Shown here one piece after another: positions 1-7,900 of a stretch of 9,235 nt of DNA (position 1 is the stretch's first letter; every line of letters begins with the position of its first letter). Origin of the DNA: JACJWR01 sp044326505 (GTDB lineage Bacteria > Actinomycetota > Actinomycetes > S36-B12 > UBA10799); contig JBIRBF010000112.1 in assembly GCA_044326505.1 (NCBI GenBank), positions 1-9,235 of the forward strand, given 5' to 3'. The notes beneath the pieces were generated by a model. It worked only from the letters and a program-made list of their open reading frames with translations, did not search any database and was not told where the DNA came from. The position numbers and the translations under genes were made by a program.

Positions 1-1
1 C

Positions 2-847
2 AACGCCGTCCGCGGGTTCCTCGACTCGATCACGCGCCTGGTGTCGGACCACTCGCCCACCCACCTCGTCGCCTGCTGGGACGACGACTGGCGCCCGGCG
101 TTCCGCGTGGAGCTACTGCCGGAGTACAAGGCGCAGCGGGTGGCCGAGGTCGTCGAGCCTGGCGGGGATGCAGACGCGGCGGAGGAAGTGCCGGACACGC
201 TGGCGCCCCAGGTGCCGATCATCGAAGAGCTGTTGGCCGCGCTCGGGATCGCTCGCGTGGGCGCGCCCGGTTTCGAGGCAGACGACGTCATCGGCACGTT
301 GACCGCCCGCGCCACCGGCCCCGCCCGGATCGTCACCGGCGACCGGGACCTGTTCCAACTCGTCGACGATGCCCGCGGTGTCGCCGTGCTCTACACGGCC
401 TCCCGAGGGGTGAGTCGCGCCGAGCTCGTCGATGCCGACTGGCTGGTCGAGCGCTACGGCATCCCGCGGGGTACCTACGGCGACTATTCGATCCTGCGCG
501 GCGATCCGTCCGACGGGCTCCCCGGCGTGCGTGGGGTGGGCGAGCGGACCGCGGCAAGTCTGCTGCGCGAGCACGGCTCACTCGCGGGAGTCCGCGCCGC
601 AGCCGCCGACCCGGGGACCGCCATGCGGCCCGCCCTGCGCGCGAAGATCGTGGGGGCGGCGGACTATCTGGACCGGGCGGAGCGCGTCGTCACGGTCGTG
701 CGCGACGTGCCGCTGCCGCACTTGCCGTCAACGGCGCTGCCGTCCACGGCACCGGATCCTGCCGCACTTGCCGAACTCGCGGTCCGCTGGGGCGTCGAGT
801 CGTCGGTGGCGCGCGTCACTGCGGCGTTGGCGCGGGCATCGACGTGA
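2..847 (+). CDS. 5'-3' exonuclease (PIN/H3TH, Pol I N-terminal-like), 5'-truncated by the window edge
   Basis: Stand-alone 5'-3' exonuclease of the FEN/T5 type, predicted to cleave 5' flaps and RNA or DNA ends using divalent metal ions in the cytoplasm. The frame is open from base 2. A GTG at 41 could be taken as a start, but the 13 codons before it (beginning NAVRGFLDS) match the conserved early part of the family, so the true start lies upstream and roughly 35-45 residues are missing, including the first metal-binding Asp. Visible motifs are YKAQR (bases 125-139), the acidic EADD (275-286), GDRD (338-349) and the helix-three-turn-helix GDPSDGLPGVRGVG (about 500-541) that binds DNA. It resembles the mycobacterial Rv2090 type, which is separate from PolA. 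The tga stop at 845-847 overlaps the next gene's GTG by 4 bases, implying translational coupling. The C-terminal tail after the H3TH region is ordinary Ala-rich helix. Family assignment is confident; the biological substrate is inferred. Confidence 0.9.
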   Translation, partial: NAVRGFLDSITRLVSDHSPTHLVACWDDDWRPAFRVELLPEYKAQRVAEVVEPGGDADAAEEVPDTLAPQVPIIEELLAALGIARVGAPGFEADDVIGTLTARATGPARIVTGDRDLFQLVDDARGVAVLYTASRGVSRAELVDADWLVERYGIPRGTYGDYSILRGDPSDGLPGVRGVGERTAASLLREHGSLAGVRAAAADPGTAMRPALRAKIVGAADYLDRAERVVTVVRDVPLPHLPSTALPSTAPDPAALAELAVRWGVESSVARVTAALARAST

Positions 848-1830
848 CCGCGGAGCAGCCCCGTGACACGTTGTTGCCCCGACTCGCCCTCGCTCGCGGG
901 CCGCTGCACTCGGACGCCCTACGGTCGGACCCCGACTGGCTGATCACGGCGACTGCTGCCGGCGGGCTCGCAGTCGGTGTGGCCGGTGATCGCGTGGCGG
1001 TGCGAGCGGCGGCAGACGGCCGACCGACCCTCGACTGGCGCCCCCTGGGGCCTGCTGAGGCGGGCACCGGGGTGCTGCTCGATCCGGGCGCTTCGGGCGC
1101 TTCGAGCGCTTCGAGCACCCAGCAGCGGCCGCGAGTTGCGCTGCTCGACGACCCTCCCGCCCACTCGTCCTCGGCGATGCTGAGTCTTCGCGACGTGGGC
1201 GCGGAATTGGCCGCCGACGATGCTTCCTGGGCCACCACGGCGGTGGCGCTGGCCCAATGGCATGCACGGCACCGGCATTGCCCGCGCTGCGGGACGCGTA
1301 CGCGGGTATCGGACGCGGGTTGGTCGCGCACCTGTCCGCAGGACACGTCCACCCACTTCCCGCGAACGGATCCGGCCGTGATCGTGCTCGTGCGCGATTC
1401 CCGCGACCGTGCCCTGCTGGGGCGCCGTACGGATTGGCCGCTGACCTGGTACTCCACGCTGGCGGGTTTCGTCGAGGCCGGCGAGTCGGTCGAGTACGCC
1501 GTCCGGCGCGAGGTGGCCGAGGAGTCCGGCGTGCACGTCGACCCAGCCAGGTTGGCGTATCGGGGAAGTCAGCCCTGGCCCTTTCCCAATTCACTGATGT
1601 TGGGCTTCCACGCCTGGATATCCGGGAGCCAGACGCCCACCCCTGACGGTGAAGAAATCGCCGAGGCACGGTGGTTCTCGCGTGCGGAGATCGCCGACCT
1701 GGCAGCGCGGGGCGAGGTCCGAGTTCCGCCGCGGGTGAGCATCGCCCGGCACCTTATCGAGGACTGGTACGGCGGTGAGCTCGACGCCTCGTGGGCACGG
1801 CCGACGGTCGCTCGGGCCGACGACTCCTAA
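844..1830 (+). CDS. nudC: NAD(H) diphosphatase / NAD-RNA decapping Nudix hydrolase NudC
   Basis: Hydrolyses NAD(H) to NMN(H) and AMP; in studied bacteria NudC also removes NAD caps from RNA. The 328-residue protein has an N-terminal NudC-like domain (about 1-115), a zinc ribbon (146-167) and a catalytic Nudix domain. The Nudix box at 208-230 matches GX5EX7REUXEEXGU exactly. It is followed by the NudC hallmark SQPWPFPNS at 242-250, which separates NudC from other Nudix enzymes. The ribbon reads C146-x2-C149-x14-C164-x2-D167: the spacing is the same as in E. coli NudC, but the fourth Cys is Asp, so zinc binding may be altered. A Gly-Ala-Ser-rich stretch (about 82-92) comes from a 9-bp tandem repeat. 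The GTG start sits inside the upstream stop as GTGA and has no clear Shine-Dalgarno, so translation probably depends on the upstream exonuclease gene. The stop lies 4 bp from the convergent adnB stop. In M. tuberculosis, as I recall, nudC lies just downstream of adnAB on the same strand; here it faces the pair. Confidence 0.93.
   Translation: MTAEQPRDTLLPRLALARGPLHSDALRSDPDWLITATAAGGLAVGVAGDRVAVRAAADGRPTLDWRPLGPAEAGTGVLLDPGASGASSASSTQQRPRVALLDDPPAHSSSAMLSLRDVGAELAADDASWATTAVALAQWHARHRHCPRCGTRTRVSDAGWSRTCPQDTSTHFPRTDPAVIVLVRDSRDRALLGRRTDWPLTWYSTLAGFVEAGESVEYAVRREVAEESGVHVDPARLAYRGSQPWPFPNSLMLGFHAWISGSQTPTPDGEEIAEARWFSRAEIADLAARGEVRVPPRVSIARHLIEDWYGGELDASWARPTVARADDS
1086..1112 (+). repeat. 9-bp in-frame tandem repeat (three units) within nudC
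   Basis: Three consecutive 9-bp units (GGGCGCTTC, GGGCGCTTC, GAGCGCTTC) are followed by a partial fourth (GAGC, 1113-1116). Each unit encodes Gly/Ser-Ala-Ser, giving a small flexible linker between the N-terminal domain and the zinc ribbon of NudC. The period is a multiple of three, so unit gain or loss by slippage would keep the frame. Confidence 0.85.
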
Positions 1831-1834
1831 CGCA

Positions 1835-4800
1835 TCAGTTCACCTGCCGCGCCCCCTCAGCGACCGCCAGCATCCGGGACAACTCCTCCTCGCCCGGCAG
1901 CCGCTCGGGCACGACACGCTCGCCGCGACGGACGTAGAAGAATGCAGCCGAGACCATGCTGGGGTCAAGGCTGTTCACGCGCGCCCACGCGACGCGGTAC
2001 ACGGCCAGTTGCAGGGCGTCTGCCTCCGTGGCCTCATTGGTCTTCCAGTCGACGACCTCCCAGCCATCCTCCGTGCGGTAGACAGCGTCGATGCGACCGC
2101 TGGTCGGCTGTCCAGCGATGACGGTGGCGAACGGGAACTCGACGGCAAACGGGGCGAGATCGGCGTACTCCGACCGCTCGAACAGCCGTTGGAGACGTTC
2201 CAGCTCGGCTTCACCAGCGGCGTCCAGCGCAGGACCGGCCGTCTGCTCAGGATCATCGAGCAGTGAGAGCTGGGACCACCGCTGCGCCACCCAGTCGTGG
2301 AACCGCGTGCCCAAGGCGGCCGCCCGCGAGGGCCGGCGCGGCATCGGCCGTCTGCGTGCCAGCGCGTAGGCGTCCGGATCAGCGATCAGCCGCTGCAGGT
2401 CGCTCGTGCCGATCAGGTCGGGGACTTCCACGACGGCGGTGGCGGTGGCGCGTGCCTGCCGCTCCCGCTGGAGAGCGCCCAGATCCGCATCCCAGTCGGC
2501 AACGCAGCCATCGGCCGGCGCCCCTGATTGCTGCCAAGGATCCTCGGCCCGACTCGACTGCGACTGCACGAGCGCAGCACAGTCCCCGAGCCACTCGCTG
2601 TGCGTCGATCCCCACTGCGGGAACGCCGCCGTCACTGGCGCCGCCTGGAGCGGGTTCGCAGTACCGGCAACCACCTCAATGGGGGCCTCAGACGCGACAC
2701 CGTCCACACCTGCCACCAAGCCCAGGTGCGCCGAGGGTTCGCGGGGCTGCTTCGCTGCTGGGTACCACACGTGGCTGGACACGATGAGGCGTTCCCTGGC
2801 CCTGGTCAGCGCCACGTACACCAGCCGGTTCTGCTCAGCTGCCAGCCGATCCTTAGCTGGTTCCTTGATCGCCGCCACCGCGCCCTTCGTCCGAGGTGCG
2901 AGCACCCCCGCCATCGCGACGTCACCGCGAAGGTCCTCGGGGAGCGCCGCCGCGGTGGTTGTCCAGTGACCTTTGAGGGTCGCCTTGTCGAATGCACCGG
3001 CATACATACCCGGCACAATCACCAGCCCCGCCTCCAGCCCCTTGGCCTTGTGGATAGTCATGACGCGCACGCAGCCCGGTAAGTCCGGCGCGGTGAAGCC
3101 CGGCTGATCGTCGGACTGCCGGGCCAAGCGGACTGCCCGCAGGAAGCCCTGCGCACCACTGCCCGGCTCGGCGTCGTAGTAGCGGCTGGCAACCTCCAGC
3201 AGGGCATCGACGGCGGCGCAGTCGCGCTCCGCGGTCGCGCTGAGCCGGCTCTCGACGTCGAGCCCTGACATCCACAGCGAGCGAGCGATGAGTTCGACCA
3301 CGGGGTCCCCGGCATGGCGGGCGAGTTCCCCGAGTTCGCCGCTGAGGGCCCGGAATCGGGCCGAAGCCGCCGGGGAATAGGGGGCCTCCCCCGGGTCGTC
3401 CAGAGCATCGCGCAAAGAAGGAGACTCGACCGGATCAGAACCTGCCGTGGCCTGCCGCAGGGCGGCTCGCCAGCCACTGGGCTCACGCTCCTGCGGGACA
3501 TGGGCGAGTTCCCTTGCGCGAGCGCCCAACAGGGCCAAGTCGCGCACCCCGATGCGCCACCGGGGCCCGATGAGCAGCCTCGCCAACTCGTCGTTGGACC
3601 CGGGGTCGGTCGCGGCAGCCAGCATGGCCAGCACGTCGCGCACCACGGGAACCTCGAACAGCCCCGCGTCCACCGACGAGGTGGCCGGAATCCCCGCGGC
3701 CTCCAACGCGGTCGCGAAATGACCCACGTCGGAGTTTGCCCGCGCGAGCACCAGCACGTCCTCCGGCGCACGCCCACGGGCGATCTCGTCTGCCACGACG
3801 TCGACCACAAAAGCGGTCTCGTCGGCATGCGACTCGAACGCCCGGACTTCGGCCGCATCGGCTATCGGGCGCCCGACGTCCATCGGCGGCTGCCCGGCTT
3901 CGGCCGCAGGTGACTGGGCGGCGGCTGAGGCGTTGGCGATCGCGACGATGGTCGCACCGGAGCGGAAATTGGCCCGCAAGGTGTGGACATCGGCCGGTGC
4001 ACCGTCGGCGCGGCGGAAGTGCTGGGGGAACGCCTCGATGTTTCCCAGAGCGGCGCCGCGGAAGCCATAGATCGACTGCTTGGGATCGCCGACGGCAAGC
4101 ACCGGATGCCCGGCGCCGAACAGCCGCTGCAGCAGATCGCGCTGCACCACCGAGGTGTCTTGATACTCGTCGAGCAGGACCGCAGCGAACTGCTCCCGGA
4201 CCAACCGCACGACTTCGTCGCTGCCAAAGGCGGTCGCATGGGCCAGCCGCATCATGTCCGCGTAATCCATCACTCCGCTGTGCGCCTTCGCCAGTCGGAA
4301 CTCGTCGACTACCGAGGCCAGCGCCAGTCGCTCACGGGCCGCTGCCGCGACCACCTGCGCTTCTTTGGACAGCTCGGCCTCATCCCCCAGCGCGGACAGC
4401 CGTGCATGTTCCTGGGCGCGCAGCCGATCGGTCGACACCGCGTGCTCGGCCAGTTCAGAGTCCAGCCTCCGCACCGCCGTCACAGCGTCGCTGGGCCGCA
4501 GGCCCGGTTCCGCGTCCGCCAGCGCTCGGGTGCGCGCCACCACCGAGTGGAGCAGCGGCAGCAACGCGAAATCCGTCTCGATACGAAGGTCCGGGTCGAC
4601 TCCGGCCCAGATGCCGTGATCGCGCACGAGGTTCTGAGCGAACGAGTGGTAGGTCGACACCGTGGCGTCGCCGGACTCCATGTCGATCAGCCCGGCGCGC
4701 CGTGCGCGGGCGATGTACTCGGCCACCCGGTGCTCGAGCTCAGCGGCCGCCTTGCGGGTGAAGGTCAACCCGAGAATCCGGGCCGGACCGATGCCCTTCA

Positions 4801-4966
4801 TCGTCGCGAGGAGCGCCATCCGGGCCGCCATGACGGTTGTCTTGCCGGAACCGGCACCTGCGATGACGACGGCCGGCCGCAGGCGGGGGTCGAGCACGAT
4901 GGCGCGCTGGTCAGCGGTCAGCTGCAGGTCGAGTGCCTTGAGCAGAGCCTCGTTGCGTTCGGTCAT
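1835..4966 (-). CDS. adnB: AdnB subunit of the AdnAB helicase-nuclease (DNA double-strand break resection)
   Basis: Predicted lead motor subunit of AdnAB, the actinobacterial counterpart of RecBCD/AddAB, which unwinds and degrades broken DNA ends for recombination. The protein is 1043 residues. Motor motifs: LTADQ Q-motif (16-20), Walker A GAGSGKTT (37-44), TFTRKAAAEL (68-77), DEYQDT (266-271), GDPKQSIYGFRGA (293-305), motif V TIHKAKGLE (637-645) and motif VI RLVYVALTRAR (714-724), all intact. The C-terminal RecB-like nuclease shows H890, E943, D960 (GRID), D973-x-K975 (DWKT), Q986 and Y990. Unlike AdnA, it has no C-terminal cysteine cluster. The segment GAGSGKTTVMAARM...LGLTFTRKAA resembles mycobacterial AdnB (Rv3201c) more than AdnA. 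The ATG at 4966 was chosen because it has a strong Shine-Dalgarno and overlaps the adnA stop as ATGA; an in-frame 37-codon extension to 5077 would run deep into adnA. Codon 629 is a rare TTA (3082-3080). Subunit identity is confident; its role as the main motor comes from mycobacterial biochemistry. Confidence 0.93.
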   Translation of the reverse strand: MTERNEALLKALDLQLTADQRAIVLDPRLRPAVVIAGAGSGKTTVMAARMALLATMKGIGPARILGLTFTRKAAAELEHRVAEYIARARRAGLIDMESGDATVSTYHSFAQNLVRDHGIWAGVDPDLRIETDFALLPLLHSVVARTRALADAEPGLRPSDAVTAVRRLDSELAEHAVSTDRLRAQEHARLSALGDEAELSKEAQVVAAAARERLALASVVDEFRLAKAHSGVMDYADMMRLAHATAFGSDEVVRLVREQFAAVLLDEYQDTSVVQRDLLQRLFGAGHPVLAVGDPKQSIYGFRGAALGNIEAFPQHFRRADGAPADVHTLRANFRSGATIVAIANASAAAQSPAAEAGQPPMDVGRPIADAAEVRAFESHADETAFVVDVVADEIARGRAPEDVLVLARANSDVGHFATALEAAGIPATSSVDAGLFEVPVVRDVLAMLAAATDPGSNDELARLLIGPRWRIGVRDLALLGARARELAHVPQEREPSGWRAALRQATAGSDPVESPSLRDALDDPGEAPYSPAASARFRALSGELGELARHAGDPVVELIARSLWMSGLDVESRLSATAERDCAAVDALLEVASRYYDAEPGSGAQGFLRAVRLARQSDDQPGFTAPDLPGCVRVMTIHKAKGLEAGLVIVPGMYAGAFDKATLKGHWTTTAAALPEDLRGDVAMAGVLAPRTKGAVAAIKEPAKDRLAAEQNRLVYVALTRARERLIVSSHVWYPAAKQPREPSAHLGLVAGVDGVASEAPIEVVAGTANPLQAAPVTAAFPQWGSTHSEWLGDCAALVQSQSSRAEDPWQQSGAPADGCVADWDADLGALQRERQARATATAVVEVPDLIGTSDLQRLIADPDAYALARRRPMPRRPSRAAALGTRFHDWVAQRWSQLSLLDDPEQTAGPALDAAGEAELERLQRLFERSEYADLAPFAVEFPFATVIAGQPTSGRIDAVYRTEDGWEVVDWKTNEATEADALQLAVYRVAWARVNSLDPSMVSAAFFYVRRGERVVPERLPGEEELSRMLAVAEGARQVN

Positions 4967-7900
4967 GACTGCCCCTCCTCGCCGATCTGACTGTTTGCAT
5001 CCTTCGGAGAGATCCAGTCGACCTGGCTGTTCAGCGGGCACAGGCTCCGGACGTCGCACGTATGACACGCGTCGCACGCGATGGCCTCGATCTGCTCGCC
5101 CCGCACGAGCGCCGCGGCATCGTCGATCCGCTGGATCAGCCAGGCGTCGTCGGTGAGCGGAGCCTGGTGCCGTTGGTCCGGCCCGATGGCGCCCTTCCCC
5201 AGGTAGACCAGGCTTGCCCCGTCGGGTGGCCCGGGGTCGGGGAGCGGCACAGTTCCAGATCCGAGAGCGAGCTGGTACACCCCTAGCTGGACGTCCGTGG
5301 TCGCCTTCTCCTTCGAGATCGGCGTCTTGCCGGTCTTGAAGTCCACGACCCGGTACCCCTTATCGGTGGCGATGACCGCGTCGATCCGACCACGCAGTCG
5401 GCCGTCCGCGCCGGCTGGCATGTCGAACTCCACCTCGGCCGCAACCGGCAGCGCGAGCTGGCTGCTGAACCAGGCGGCGAGGCGACCGAGATCGTTCTGG
5501 GCCCTTCGCCAGGCCAGCTCGGCCTCCCACTCGGCGCCGAAGCGCAGCTCCGCGAACACCGTGCCCAGAGCGTCCGCCATGGCCTCAGGCGTCGCATCGA
5601 CGGCACCCTCGGCGACCGCTGCGGCAACCGCGTGGACCAGGCTGCCGTAGCCAGCGGCGCTGGACCGCTGCGCAGCCGCCTGCGCCCGACGGGTTAACAG
5701 CCACCGCAGCGAGCATTTGCCCAGGTCTTCGATCGCGCTGGCCGACAGCGGCACCGGAAGATGCGCAGCCGCCAACGGCGCGTCGGCCCTCGTCGGCGGT
5801 TCGACACCCCACCAGCGGTCGGGATCGGCCGCGCCGCACAGCGGCGCTCCGTCGTCGGTCGCCGCCAATCGCGCGATCCGCCAGGCTGCGGCCGTCCGCA
5901 GATCCTGCTCCGTGCGCGGGTCCTGGAGTACGCGACGCAGGTCAGCGGTGAGCGACGCCGGCGTGAGGGTGCGTTGCACACCGCCCGTCTGCACCTCGGT
6001 GGCGACGACGTCGGCGACGTCAAGAGCTTCGACGAACAGTTCCGAGGGGCAGTCGTCGTTTGCGTCCGAGTCCACTGCCGTGAGCACAAGCCGGCGCTGT
6101 GCTCGAGTCGCGGCCACGAACGCCAACCGTCGCTCATCGGCGGCCGCGAGCTGCTGCGAGGGCGAAGGCTCCACTCCCCCGGGACCGATGCGCTCGGCTG
6201 CGAGCATGCTCGTGCGGCCCCTAGCATCCGGCCACCGCCCCTGCTGCAGGCCCACGAGCACGACCATCGGCCACTGGGCACCCTTCGCCCTATGGGCGGT
6301 GAGCAGCCGAACGCCTTCGCGGTTGAACGACGCAGAGTCCACGGGTGCTGCGGCGACCTGCTGGCGATCGAGATCGTCGACGAACGGGCCCGGACCTACA
6401 CCGGCCGGTGCGGACGCGGCGGCGCGGAACAGCTGGTTGACTGCATCGAGCGTCGCATCGGCGGCATAGCCCCGCTGGCCGCCCGCCAGCGCATCGGAAT
6501 GCAGCTCGCGAGCCCACCGGCCGCCCTCCACCTGCGTCCCGCGGCCGCGCCCCCTCCGCGATGCCGCCCCACCCGACGCGTCGGGCTCGTGGTCCCACAG
6601 GACCCAGAGTCGCTCGTCGACGTTGAGGCCCGGGACACGTGCCCTTGCCAGAGTTGCATGCAGCGCCCTCAGCATCCGCGCGCTCTGATCGTCCAGATCG
6701 GCCGGCACCTCAGCATCGGCCTCGAGTAACTCCGCCAAGAGTTCCGCCGACGCGCGGGCCGGCCGATTCTCGGCAGCGGCCCGCACCCGCTCGGCGCTGC
6801 GAAGCGCGCGCATCATGCGTCGAAGCGTCAGCGGGTCAAAGCCCACGAGCGGCGAGCACAGGAAGGATTCGAGTTCCTCGAAGCCCGGCGCCTGCGACTC
6901 GGCCGCCAGGCGCATCCCCGTCAGCAGCGGCGCGAGCGCGGGGTCCGCGGCCAGGGGCTCGTCGGCGGCCGGCACCTCGACCGGCGCGCCGGCTTGCAGC
7001 AATGCGAGGCGCAGCCGGGGGATGTCTGCGGCGCCGGAACGCACGATGACAGCCATGTCCGACCAGGGCAGCGGGTCGTCCGGGTCGAGGTGCGCGCGGC
7101 GCAGCAGGTCCGCGACACCTGCCGCCTGGGCGCCGGCCGTGCGGAAGGACACCGCCTCGACGATCCCTGTCGGACCGTCACAGGTGGGCTGGCGATGGAC
7201 TTGTCGGGCCTCGCGCGGCAGCGAGCCCAGCCCGACCGGCGCGATCCATCGATCGGCGACGGCCCTGATCTGCGGCCCGAATCGGCGCGTCCGGTCGAGC
7301 ACGACGACCGGCGCCGGCGAACCATCGGAGGCGGGGAACTGCTCCGGAAACCCCAGAATTCCGCGGACATCAGCACCTCGGAATCGATAGATGGCCTGGT
7401 CCGGGTCGCCCACTGCGACCAGTGTGGTTCCCGGCACCGCGATGGCGCGCAGGAAGGCCACCTGTGCCGGGTCGGTGTCCTGGTACTCGTCGATGTAGAT
7501 GGCGCGATAGCTGCCGGCCAACCCATCGACGGCGCCGGCGAGCACCGTGGCCCGATGCACCAGCTCGGAGTAGTCGACGCCCCTGGGAAGATCGAGCACG
7601 TCCAGGTACTCGTCGAAGAACCTGCCGACGGCCACCCACTCGGGCGGTCCGCCGTTGCGTCCATGCCGGACGAGGTCGGCCGGCTGCCACCCCTGCGCCC
7701 GAGCGGCGGCCATGACCGCAACGATCTCGTCAATCAGACCAGGGCTGTCCAGCGCTGCGCGACGCTCCTCGGGCCACAGTCGCCGCAGCGTCGAATCGGG
7801 CGCCATGGCCACTTCGCGCACGAACGCCAGATGTTCGGGCTCGCTGAGGATCGACCGTGGGGCGTCCTCCGGCGCCGACTCCCTGAGCAGCTTCCAGGCG

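Noticed and set aside
41..43. GTG at 41 as the start of the exonuclease gene
   Set aside because: The frame is open upstream to base 2 and the residues there (NAVRGFLDSITRL) match the conserved family N-terminal region, so the gene is cut by the window edge.
1799..1821. GGCCGAC direct repeat and CGAC-G-GTCG mini-hairpin near the nudC end
   Set aside because: Short GC-rich coincidences within coding sequence, with no U-tract to suggest a terminator.
3736..4990. Long plus-strand open frames antisense to adnB (3736-4761 and 3983-4990)
   Set aside because: Compositionally biased (Arg/Pro/His-rich) shadows of the intact adnB frame, with no motifs.
4967..5077. 37-codon N-terminal extension of adnB (start at 5077)
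   Set aside because: It would overlap adnA by more than 110 bp and lacks family similarity. The ATG at 4966 has a strong Shine-Dalgarno and an ATGA overlap.
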